This document shows positions 46,160 to 55,098 of a stretch of 64,000 nucleotides of DNA, one piece after another. A program made the translations under genes and the position numbers. Position 1 is the first letter of the stretch; each line of letters begins with the position of its first letter. The stretch comes from Candidatus Epulonipiscium viviparus (GTDB lineage Bacteria > Bacillota > Clostridia > Lachnospirales > Cellulosilyticaceae): the NCBI RefSeq assembly GCF_030708075.1, contig NZ_CP117982.1:2968672-3032671 (forward strand), in the 5' to 3' direction. The notes beneath the pieces are model-generated. The model saw nothing but the letters and a program-made list of their open reading frames with translations, searched no databases and was not told the origin of the DNA.

Positions 46160-48589
46160 TCAAAATTTAAATTCTTCTTTCCATCGTTCCAATGAATCAA
46201 AATATACTGATAATACACCAGTTCCAGAACCAGTCAATTCTATTGTGTATGGAAATTCATTTTTTTTAATATTTTTGTTAAATAATGTTTGTTCTCCTTG
46301 ATTGGTATTAAACGTAACAATAACATGGTAAGTAAGTTTGCCAGTGTTTGTTTTTAGTGATTCTGGCAATTTGATGGTATAGGGTTTGACTTCTAATAAC
46401 GTTTCTGCTGGAAGAATCAAGGATGTATTTAGTTGTTTAAGTGATTCTTGTTCCCTTATTATATCTTCTTGCGTATGCTGAAGTTCAGCTGCTTTTTGGA
46501 TAGCTTCTTCTTTTGCTTCTTGAAATTCTTTATCAGTCTTTTCTGCAGCATTTTCGGCTTTGTTGGCTGCCTTTTCAGCTTTTTTCATTGTATCTTCAGC
46601 ATCATCTAATTTCTTTTCTGTTTCTTTAATATCATCATTAGAACTATTGGCGTCTGCTTTTAATTTTGATATTATATCTTCGATTTTTCGCAGTTCTTCT
46701 TCGGCTTGAGCTTGTATTTTGTTAGCTTCAATGGATTTTTGCGCAGCTTCTAATGCATCTTCTTGTGCGTTTATATATGCTTTTTCTGCCTTAAGAGCTT
46801 CGTCTGTATCTTCTTGAATTTTCTTTTGAAATTCTAATATAGTCTCCTCTTCTGATTGGTTCTTAACCAAATTTTTGAGAAATTGTTCTAATTCAAAGAA
46901 TACTCCGTTATCATCAGTTTTTTCAATTACTGGCCCCAAGCTTACAACTATATTAATCGCTGCATCTGGATCCACGTTAGTATTAGGGAGCAAGTCTTGA
47001 GAAAGTACTAGCCCCTTAGGTGTATTGCTTATTTCTTCTGTTACTACACCCAATCTCAATTGATACGCTGCTAATGTATTTGTTGCTTGCTCCAGAGTTA
47101 AGTTGTGTAGGTCTGGCATTATCACATAAGGTATTTCTTTTCCTAAACTTACTATTAATTCCACTACATCAAATTTTTGTGCCGTACTTTGTCCTTTCGG
47201 TAATTGATTAACCACTGATCCAATTTCTATATATTCACTAAATTCTCGTGTAATTACAGAGTATAAACCAGTGTTTTCTATAATTTCTTGGGCTTGCGCA
47301 ACATTATAACCGACTACATCTGGTACTATAACTGTTGTTTTTTGAGGAGTTTTTGCTATAACTAATTCGATAGTGGAATTTTTAGTTGCAGTCATGTTGA
47401 TTGCTGGTATTTGCTCTAATACTGTCCCGGATTTCATCCTAGTAGTTTCTTTTTCACCCACTTTAATTACATTGAATGATTTAGAATTTGCAATATCAGT
47501 TGCTTCTTCCAACGTTTTGCCTACTAAATTTGGGACTGCAATCAATTTTTCTGTTTCGGCAGATGCTGTTGGTTCAATAAATAAATATACAGCCAAAAAC
47601 CCCATCGATAAACCCAATGCTAAGAGTACTCCTAATATAGTAGCCAGGCTTTTTCCAAATAATGAGAATTTTTTCGTTTTTTTCGTTTGTTCTATCTGTG
47701 TCACGTTTTTGTCATTATCAGTAACGAGTGCTTGGGACAACGAAGTTTCCACATGAGCCAAATCGTTTGGATTTGCTAAGGCTTCTTTTAACGCAGTGCT
47801 CATTTCTGCTGCATTTTGAAAACGCAATCCAGAAGCTTTTTGCGTAGATTTATTGATGATATTTACCAATGCTGTGCTAATTGATTCATTATAATCTCGA
47901 GGATCTGGTACAGGGTCGTGTATATGTTTAACAGCTACCGTAACATGATTATCCGATTCAAATGGAAGTCGTTTCGTTGCCATTTCAAAGATTATTATTC
48001 CTAGCGCATATAAATCCGAACTTTCGTTAACGGGACGCCCCTTTGCCTGTTCTGGTGAAAAATAATGCACCGACCCTACAGCATCGCCATTAAGCACCAC
48101 TGTTGATGTTGTAGCGGCTTGCGCGACTCCAAAATCTCTAATTTTTAATACCCCATCATCGGTTACCAATATATTTTCGGGTTTTATATCTCTATGGATA
48201 ACGTGATGCGTATGCGCTGCACCCAATCCTTCTAAAATCTGAAGCGCATAGTTTATGATTCGGCTTTCATCAAAAGGTGCTTCTTTTTCTATAATAGCTT
48301 TTAATGTTCGTCCTGATATATATTCCATTATAATGCAGTGTAAATTCTTTTCATCATACACATCGTAAATCATTCCAACATTCGTGTGGCTCAAGGTTGC
48401 AACTGCAGAAGCTTCGGTCTTAAATCGCTTTACAAATTCTTCATTTTCATTTAACTCTTTTTTTAATACTTTAATTGTTACAAATCTATGCAACTTAATA
48501 TCTTCTGCCTTATATACGATGGCTGTTGCGCCTTCTCCAAGCCTTCTTAATATGCGATAGCGTTTGCCTAAAATAAGTCCCGGTTCCAC
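46160..48589 (-). CDS. prkC: PASTA-domain Ser/Thr kinase PrkC with extra coiled coil
   Basis: The 809-aa transmembrane kinase senses wall fragments and phosphorylates division, wall and translation targets. The kinase domain (about residues 10-275) has LGEGATAIVYKA, HRDIKPENILV and DFGVA. A transmembrane helix is near 313-337. Three PASTA repeats start VPNLVGKTLEEA, VPDVVGYNVAQA and MPDLHNLTLEQA (about 345-550). An Ala/Glu/Lys-rich coiled coil of roughly 150 residues is inserted before a terminal beta domain (FPYTIELTGSGTGVLSVYF), making it longer than the usual roughly 650 aa. It starts with GTG directly after the stp stop codon. Confidence 0.93.
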   Translation of the reverse strand: MEPGLILGKRYRILRRLGEGATAIVYKAEDIKLHRFVTIKVLKKELNENEEFVKRFKTEASAVATLSHTNVGMIYDVYDEKNLHCIIMEYISGRTLKAIIEKEAPFDESRIINYALQILEGLGAAHTHHVIHRDIKPENILVTDDGVLKIRDFGVAQAATTSTVVLNGDAVGSVHYFSPEQAKGRPVNESSDLYALGIIIFEMATKRLPFESDNHVTVAVKHIHDPVPDPRDYNESISTALVNIINKSTQKASGLRFQNAAEMSTALKEALANPNDLAHVETSLSQALVTDNDKNVTQIEQTKKTKKFSLFGKSLATILGVLLALGLSMGFLAVYLFIEPTASAETEKLIAVPNLVGKTLEEATDIANSKSFNVIKVGEKETTRMKSGTVLEQIPAINMTATKNSTIELVIAKTPQKTTVIVPDVVGYNVAQAQEIIENTGLYSVITREFSEYIEIGSVVNQLPKGQSTAQKFDVVELIVSLGKEIPYVIMPDLHNLTLEQATNTLAAYQLRLGVVTEEISNTPKGLVLSQDLLPNTNVDPDAAINIVVSLGPVIEKTDDNGVFFELEQFLKNLVKNQSEEETILEFQKKIQEDTDEALKAEKAYINAQEDALEAAQKSIEANKIQAQAEEELRKIEDIISKLKADANSSNDDIKETEKKLDDAEDTMKKAEKAANKAENAAEKTDKEFQEAKEEAIQKAAELQHTQEDIIREQESLKQLNTSLILPAETLLEVKPYTIKLPESLKTNTGKLTYHVIVTFNTNQGEQTLFNKNIKKNEFPYTIELTGSGTGVLSVYFDSLERWKEEFKF

Positions 48590-49351
48590 TTATTTTACCC
48601 CCTCTTCTGCAGTCAGTATTATCAATGCTATATTATCATGACCACCATTTGAGTTTGCAAGAGAAATAATCTCTTGTGAAATTGTTTCTAGTGTATGATC
48701 TCTATTGTGATTGATTATTTGGAAAATATCATTGTCAGGTAACATATTTGTAACGCCATCGCTGCACATTAATATATAATCGAGATATTCAAGTTCATAG
48801 ATACACACATCCAACTTAATTGATTCATTGATACCAATTGCACGCGTAATCATATGGCTCATTGGGTGGTTAGCAGTCTCTTCTAACGTAATCATCCCCT
48901 TCTCATACAGCTCTTGAACCAAAGAATGATCTATCGTTAACTGAATAATATCTCGGTCGTTTATAGCGTATGCTCGAGAATCTCCCACATAAGCAATATA
49001 CATATGTTTTTCAAATACGGTGATTGCTATAAATGTTGTGCCCATCCCCTGAGTGGCGTTCAATTCTTTTGATTTGTTATATACTACATAATTTGTATGA
49101 TAAATGCTTCTATTTAATAAATTTATAATATCATCTTGTGTATTTAACGTTAATTCTTTTAATTCTGTGATATATTCAACAAATACTTCAATAGCTATTT
49201 TGCTAGCTAATTCACCATTGCCCAATCCACCCATACCATCGGCTACTATATATAAATTAGGAAGCGCTCCAATATTTGTATCGCAGATAAATATATTATC
49301 TTGATTCGTTTGCCTTTTTAAACCAATATCTACTTTACCAAATGAAATCAC
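48590..49351 (-). CDS. stp: PP2C-type protein phosphatase (Stp/PrpC)
   Basis: The 253-aa metal-dependent phosphatase reverses PrkC phosphorylation. PP2C motifs run in order: GLKRQTNQDN near the start, VADGMGGLGNGELAS, TTFIAI, AYVGDSRAYA, DHSLVQEL, and a final DNIALIIL. Its stop codon touches the PrkC GTG start, so the pair is translationally coupled. It lies between rlmN and prkC, the normal place in Firmicutes. Confidence 0.94.
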   Translation of the reverse strand: MISFGKVDIGLKRQTNQDNIFICDTNIGALPNLYIVADGMGGLGNGELASKIAIEVFVEYITELKELTLNTQDDIINLLNRSIYHTNYVVYNKSKELNATQGMGTTFIAITVFEKHMYIAYVGDSRAYAINDRDIIQLTIDHSLVQELYEKGMITLEETANHPMSHMITRAIGINESIKLDVCIYELEYLDYILMCSDGVTNMLPDNDIFQIINHNRDHTLETISQEIISLANSNGGHDNIALIILTAEEGVK

Positions 49352-49367
49352 ATTTTCACCTCAAATA

Positions 49368-50390
49368 TTAAATATTAATAAATCGCTGTCTCAATTGACC
49401 ACAGGCTGCGTCAATATCTTCTCCAAGTTTTCTTCGTACTGTTGTTTGTATGTTATGCTTATTTAATATGTTACAAAATTTAACCACGTTATTGCTAGGT
49501 TGGTACATTTTTTCATCAACGTTATTTATAGGAATCAAATTCACATGGCAATTTATGCCTTTAAGTAGTGCGCACAATTCCATAGCTTCTTCGGACCCAT
49601 CATTTTCTCCCAAGATAAGACCATATTCAAATGTAACACGTCGATTGGTTTTTGCAATATAGACCTCAACAGCATCCATAATATCTGCTAGCGGATACTT
49701 TGCGGCAATTGGCATAATTCGTTTTCGCTTCTCGTTTGTTGCCGCGTGCAAGGAGATTGCTAACGTAAGTCCACTATTTGCCTCGGCAAGTTCAAAAATC
49801 TTTGGAACAATCCCACAGGTAGAAATTGTAATGTGTCGTATTCCAATATTTTGGCCATTTACATCGTTTATTAATTCCACAAATTTCATAACGTTTTCAT
49901 AATTTTCAAAAGGTTCTCCGCTGCCCATCAAAACTATATTAGAAACCCGGTTGGCGGTATCGTTGACAATTTCATATACTTGTCCTAGCATTTCTGCTGC
50001 AGTTAAATTGCGAACCAACCCCCCAATGGTAGATGCACAAAATTTACATCCCATTCTGCATCCAACCTGTGTAGAAATGCATACGCTGGCCCCATGTTTA
50101 TACTGCATGAGCACGCTTTCGATAACATTTCCGTCTTCTAATTTAAAAAGATACTTCTTGGTTTCGTCTATCTGAGATTCAAGTTTTTGGACTACTTTTA
50201 ATTTATATGTTGGATACAAAATTTTTAGTCTTTTTCGAAACTCTTGCGACAAGTTAGACATTTGATCATAATCATAAATCAACTTTTGATGAAACCACTC
50301 AAATAATTGCTTGGCCCTAAACTTACTCTCACCTAAATTTTTTACAACGTCTTCAAGCTCTGCAAGACTTAGTTCATTTAACACTTTCAC
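49368..50390 (-). CDS. rlmN: 23S rRNA (adenine2503-C2)/tRNA(A37) methyltransferase RlmN
   Basis: The 340-aa radical SAM enzyme methylates A2503 of 23S rRNA and A37 of some tRNAs. The cluster motif is CRMGCKFCAST, preceded by GASVCISTQVG. SAM contacts are in GSGEPFENYENV, and the second catalytic Cys is in DIDAACGQLRQ near the end. The frame is open far upstream into rsmB, but the GTG at 50390 lies 7 bases after GAGGA and gives the normal N-terminus (LNELSLAELEDVVKNLG) and length. It is 16 bp after rsmB. Confidence 0.95.
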   Translation of the reverse strand: MKVLNELSLAELEDVVKNLGESKFRAKQLFEWFHQKLIYDYDQMSNLSQEFRKRLKILYPTYKLKVVQKLESQIDETKKYLFKLEDGNVIESVLMQYKHGASVCISTQVGCRMGCKFCASTIGGLVRNLTAAEMLGQVYEIVNDTANRVSNIVLMGSGEPFENYENVMKFVELINDVNGQNIGIRHITISTCGIVPKIFELAEANSGLTLAISLHAATNEKRKRIMPIAAKYPLADIMDAVEVYIAKTNRRVTFEYGLILGENDGSEEAMELCALLKGINCHVNLIPINNVDEKMYQPSNNVVKFCNILNKHNIQTTVRRKLGEDIDAACGQLRQRFINI

Positions 50391-50406
50391 ATTTAGTTCC
50401 TCATTT

Positions 50407-51711
50407 CTAGTTTTTAATAAATCTTGCAACAAAAAATCCATCGGTATTGGCCACAAATGGAAAAATATTTGCATAGCAGCCATCGACATAATTCTGAAAT
50501 GCAGACGGCACAAAAGGGGCAATATCATCTCGAACCATCCCCAATTCGTCAGCTATATAGTCGACCATATCTGTGTTTTCAATATCTACAAGTGTACAGG
50601 TGCTATAAATTAATATGCCGCCAGGTTTTAAATATCGCACAGCCGTTGCGGCTATAGTTCGTTGCAGTTGATTGATTGCACTCACATCGGTAGCGGCTCG
50701 AGTATACTTAATATCCGGTTTTCGTTTAAGCAATCCTAAACCAGAGCATGGGACATCAATCAGTACCTTATCAAATTTTTCGCAAAATTCATCTACAAAA
50801 ACTGTAGCGTCAAGGCAAACTGCATCTATACAGCCTATGCCAAGGCGCGCTGAATTTTTTTTAATAAGCTCAACTTTATGTTCATAAATATCTGCACTGA
50901 CTATGTTCACATCTGCAATTTGAGCTATATGAGTTGCCTTTCCGCCTGGAGCGCTACACATATCCAAAATTAATTCGCCATCTTGGGGAGCAACAACGTG
51001 AGCCACGATTCCGGCGCTTTCATCTTGTATGGTAAAAAATCCCGATACAAAGCTAGGCATGTCAGCGATAGACTGCGCTCCTTCCAAATAGAGATATTCA
51101 TCCTCAAATATGGCGGCAGGTTTCGTGGCGAGACCATCTAATTTTAAGCATTCAACCAGTTCATCTCTTGAGACTTTGAGCGTATTAACTCTTGCTACCA
51201 CCTCGGCTCGCGCTGTAGTGGATTCACAAATTTGTTTTGCAATATCAGATCCATAACTACTCACCCATAATTCAATTATCCATTCAGGGATCGAATAATA
51301 AACGCTCCAATTTTTTGCTGGAAGCGCAATGTTAGATCTTTCAATGCTTCGAAGTACGCCGTTTACAAATTTTGACAATCCAGCAAAGCCACGAGATTTT
51401 GCCAACTTGACAGCTTCATTAATTGCAGCATGAGCGGGCACTTTGTCCAAATATCTAAGCTGGTACACACTGATCCTCATCAAATTTCTAATAAAAGGTT
51501 TCATCTTAGACACTTTAATAGAAGAAACTTGGTTAATAATATAATCAATAGCAATCTGATATTTCAAAGTACCAGTGGCGATTTCCGTTGCCAAGCCCCT
51601 GTCGCGACTCTCCAAAATTTCTAAATCTTTTTTCAAAACTAGTTGTAAATATGCGCCCTCTTTTTCGACTTTCACCAAGGCATCTACAACTATTTCTCGT
51701 AAATGTTTCAT
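50407..51711 (-). CDS. rsmB: 16S rRNA (cytosine(967)-C5)-methyltransferase RsmB
   Basis: The 434-aa enzyme has an N-terminal NusB-like RNA-binding domain (about residues 1-140, with DRGLATEIATGTLKY and VPAHAAINEAVKLAKSRG). The RsmB/NOL1 methyltransferase domain has the SAM loop MCSAPGGKATHIAQ, DVPCSGLG and the catalytic STCTLVDIENTD. It continues into rlmN. Its upstream side is the 3.3-kb repeat array, which separates it from fmt. In most clostridia fmt is followed by a zinc peptidase gene and then rsmB without such a gap. Confidence 0.95.
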   Translation of the reverse strand: MKHLREIVVDALVKVEKEGAYLQLVLKKDLEILESRDRGLATEIATGTLKYQIAIDYIINQVSSIKVSKMKPFIRNLMRISVYQLRYLDKVPAHAAINEAVKLAKSRGFAGLSKFVNGVLRSIERSNIALPAKNWSVYYSIPEWIIELWVSSYGSDIAKQICESTTARAEVVARVNTLKVSRDELVECLKLDGLATKPAAIFEDEYLYLEGAQSIADMPSFVSGFFTIQDESAGIVAHVVAPQDGELILDMCSAPGGKATHIAQIADVNIVSADIYEHKVELIKKNSARLGIGCIDAVCLDATVFVDEFCEKFDKVLIDVPCSGLGLLKRKPDIKYTRAATDVSAINQLQRTIAATAVRYLKPGGILIYSTCTLVDIENTDMVDYIADELGMVRDDIAPFVPSAFQNYVDGCYANIFPFVANTDGFFVARFIKN

Positions 51712-53783
51712 AAATTCTCCAAACTATGTTTTAATTTATAATTCTGTAATACTTATTTTTAAAACGGCCTCATCTGCAGATGCCAAAGCTAGGCTCAACA
51801 TCGGTTTCAAAAGCTAGGACATCAACATCGGTTGCCAAAGCTAGGAAATCAACATCGGTTTCAAAAGCTAGGACCTCAACATCAGTTGCCAAAGCTAGGA
51901 ATCAACATCGGTTTCAAAAGCTAGGACATCAACAGTTGCCAAAAGCTAGGAATCAACATCGGTTCAAAAGCTAGGACATCAACATCGGTTGCAAAAGCTA
52001 GGCCTCATCTGCAGTTGCCAAAGCTAGGAAATCAACATCGGTTGTAAAAGCTAGGACATCAACATCGGTTGCCAAAGCTAGGAATCAACATCGGTTGCCA
52101 AAGCTAGGATATCAACATCGGTTTCAAAAGCTAGGGACCTCATCTGCAGTTGCCAAAGCTAGGATATCAACATCGGTTTCAAAAGCTAGGGACCTCAACA
52201 TCAGTTGCCAAAAGCTAGGACATCAACATCGGTTGCCAAAGCTAGGAATCAACATCGGTTTCAAAAGCTAGGACATCAGTTGCCAAAGCTGGGAATCAAC
52301 ATCGGTTTAAAAGCTAGGACATCATCTGCGGTTGCCAAAGCTAGGATATCAACATCGGTTTCAAAAGCTAGGACATCAGTTGCCAAAGCTAGGAATCAAC
52401 ATCGGTTTCAAAAGCTAGGACATCAACAGTTGCCAAAGCTAGGATATCAACATCGGTTTCAAAAGCTAGGACTCATCTGCAGTTGCCAAAGCTAGGAATC
52501 AACATCGGTTTCAAAAGCTAGGACATCATCGGTTGCCAAAGCTAGGAATCAACATCGGTTTCAAAAGCTAGGACATCATCTGCAGTTGCCAAAGCTAGGA
52601 CATCAACATCGGTTGCCAAAGCTAGGACATCAACATCGGTTTCAAAAGCTAGGACATCATCTGCGGTTGCCAAAGCTAGGATCAACATCGGTTTCAAAAG
52701 CTAGGATCATCTCAGTTGCCAAAGCTAGGATCAACATCGGTTTCAAAAGCTAGGACATCAACACCGGTTGCCAAAGCTAGGAAATCAACATCGGTTTCAA
52801 AAGCTAGGACATCAACAGTTGCCAAAGCTAGGAAATCAACATCGGTTTCAAAAGCTAGGCATCAACATCGGTTGCCAAAGCTAGGAATCAACATCGGTTT
52901 CAAAAGCTAGGACATCAACATCGGTTGCCAAAAGCTAGGACATCAACATCGGTCAAAAGCTAGGACATCAACACCGGTTGCCAAAGCTAGGAAATCAACA
53001 TCGGTTTCAAAAGCTAGGACATCAACACCGGTTGCCAAAGCTAGGAAATCAACATCGGTTTCAAAAGCTAGGACATCAACACCGGTTGCCAAAGCTAGGA
53101 AATCAACATCGGTTTCAAAAGCTAGGACATCAACATCAGTTGCCAAAGCTAGGACATCAACATCGGTTGCCAAAGCTAGGATATCAACATCGGCTGTAAA
53201 AGCTAGGACCTCAACATCAGTTGCAAAAGCTAGGACATCAACACCGGTTGCCAAAGCTAGGAAATCAACATCGGTTTCAAAAGCTAGGACATCAACACCG
53301 GTTGCCAAAGCTAGGAAATCAACATCGGTTTCAAAAGCTAGGACATCAACACCGGTTGCCAAAGCTAGGAAATCAACATCGGTTTCAAAAGCTAGGACAT
53401 CAACACCGGTTGCCAAAGCTAGGACATCAACATCAGTTGCCAAAGCTAGGATATCAACATCAGTTTCAAAAGCTAGGGCATCAACATCAGTTGCAAAAGC
53501 TAGGACATCAACACCGGTTGCCAAAGCTAGGAAATCAACATCGGTTTCAAAAGCTAGGACATCAACACCGGTTGCCAAAGCTAGGAAATCAACATCGGTT
53601 TCAAAAGCTAGGACATCAACACCGGTTGCCAAAGCTAGGAAATCAACATCGGTTTCAAAAGCTAGGACATCAACATCAGTTGCAAAAGCTAGGACCTCAT
53701 CTGCAGTTGCCAAAGCTAAGGCCTCAACATCGGTTTCCAAAGCTAGGACCTCAACATCAGTTGCAAAAGCTAGGACATCAACA

Positions 53784-54968
53784 TCAGTTATCAACATCGG
53801 TTGTAAAAGCTGGGACCTCATCTGCGGTTGCTAAAGCTGGTGAACCAACATCGGTTGTAAAAGCTGGGACCTCATCTTCAGTTGCTAAAGCTGGTGAACC
53901 AACATCGGTTTCAAAAGCTAGGACATCAACACCGGTTGCCAAAGCTAGGAAATCAACATCGGTTTCAAAAGCTAGGACATCAACACCGGTTGCCAAAGCT
54001 AGGAAATCAACATCGGTTTCAAAAGCTAGGACATCAACACCGGTTGCCAAAGCTAGGAAATCAACATCGGTTTCAAAAGCTAGGACATCAACATCAGTTG
54101 CAAAAGCTAGGATATCAACATCAGTTTCAAAAGCTAGGGCATCAACATCAGTTGCAAAAGCTAGGACATCAACACCGGTTGCCAAAGCTAGGAAATCAAC
54201 ATCGGTTTCAAAAGCTAGGACATCAACACCGGTTGCCAAAGCTAGGAAATCAACATCGGTTTCAAAAGCTAGGACATCAACACCGGTTGCCAAAGCTAGG
54301 AAATCAACATCGGTTTCAAAAGCTAGGACATCAACACCGGTTGCCAAAGCTAGGAAATCAACATCGGTTTCAAAAGCTAGGACATCAACACCGGTTGCCA
54401 AAGCTAGGAAATCAACATCGGTTTCAAAAGCTAGGACATCAACACCGGTTGCCAAAGCTAGGAAATCAACATCGGTTTCAAAAGCTAGGACATCAACACC
54501 GGTTGCCAAAGCTAGGAAATCAACATCGGTTTCAAAAGCTAGGACATCAACACCGGTTGCCAAAGCTAGGAAATCAACATCGGTTTCAAAAGCTAGGACA
54601 TCAACACCGGTTGCCAAAGCTAGGAAATCAACATCGGTTTCAAAAGCTAGGACATCAACACCGGTTGCCAAAGCTAGGAAATCAACATCGGTTTCAAAAG
54701 CTAGGACATCAACACCGGTTGCCAAAGCTAGGAAATCAACATCGGTTTCAAAAGCTAGGACATCAACACCGGTTGCCAAAGCTAGGAAATCAACATCGGT
54801 TTCAAAAGCTAGGACATCAACATCAGTTGCCAAAGCTAGGACATCATCTGCAGTTGCCAAAGCTAGGACATCATCTGCGGTTGCCAAAGCTAGGATATCA
54901 TCATCGGTTTCAAAAGCTGGGACATCATCTGCAGTTGCTAAAGCTAGGACCTCATCTTCGGTTGCCAA
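53784..54968 (-). other. Open frame inside the array, nonapeptide repeat (co-directional with fmt/rsmB)
   Basis: On the strand of the fmt operon the array reads for 394 codons as alternating 9-residue units VDVLAFETD and VDFLALATG. They are strongly acidic and hydrophobic, with no Lys or Arg. Variation between units is conservative here: D/E at one position, V/I/F/A at the next, and ACC/ACT for Thr. The frame opens with TTG and has no ribosome binding site. It continues after one frameshift near 53790 into a second open stretch (52943-53821). It may be the eroding core of a former repeat protein gene, or it may be open only because the unit is 27 bp and stop-free. I cannot decide, so it is not called a CDS. 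Confidence 0.3.
54160..54810. repeat. Near-perfect 54-bp higher-order repeat block
   Basis: About 12 successive 54-bp pairs are identical or nearly so by eye, far more uniform than the flanks. This indicates very recent expansion or gene conversion. A shorter variant block (units with ATATC then GCATC) occurs near 53443-53510 and again near 54099-54170, about 657 bp apart, so longer segments have also been duplicated. Confidence 0.85.
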
Positions 54969-55098
54969 AACTAGGATATCAACATCGGTTTCAAAAGCTA
55001 GGGCCTCAACATCGTTGTAAAAGCTAGGATATCAACATCGGTTGCAAAAGCTAGGTATCAACATCGGTTGCAAAAACTAAGGTATTAACATCGGTGGC

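Larger units (their letters stand above)
51768..55097. repeat. Tandem array of 27-bp units (about 3.3 kb) between fmt and rsmB
   Basis: The region is filled with head-to-tail copies of two related 27-bp units: GTTGCCAAAGCTAGGAAATC + AACATCG and GTTTCAAAAGCTAGGACATC + AACACCG. They mostly alternate and so form 54-bp pairs. The core AAAGCTAGG is nearly invariant; positions after it vary (ACATC, AAATC, ATATC, ACCTC, GCATC). From about 52.95 to 54.97 kb almost all units are 27 bp. From 51.77 to 52.95 kb many units have lost or gained one base (26 or 28 bp), and the last roughly 100 bp next to fmt also have indels. The array begins one base after the fmt stop codon and ends about 55 bp before rsmB. 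Three frames are open in the regular part (two plus, one minus). Confidence 0.97.

Noticed and set aside
53221-55027. Two long plus-strand open frames of 599 and 381 codons in the repeat array
   Set aside because: They are open only because the unit is 27 bp and stop-free in those frames; they start without ATG or a ribosome binding site, and one changes repeat peptide midway because of an indel.
51768-55097. CRISPR array
   Set aside because: The 27-bp units are contiguous and all similar; there are no unique spacers and no cas genes nearby.
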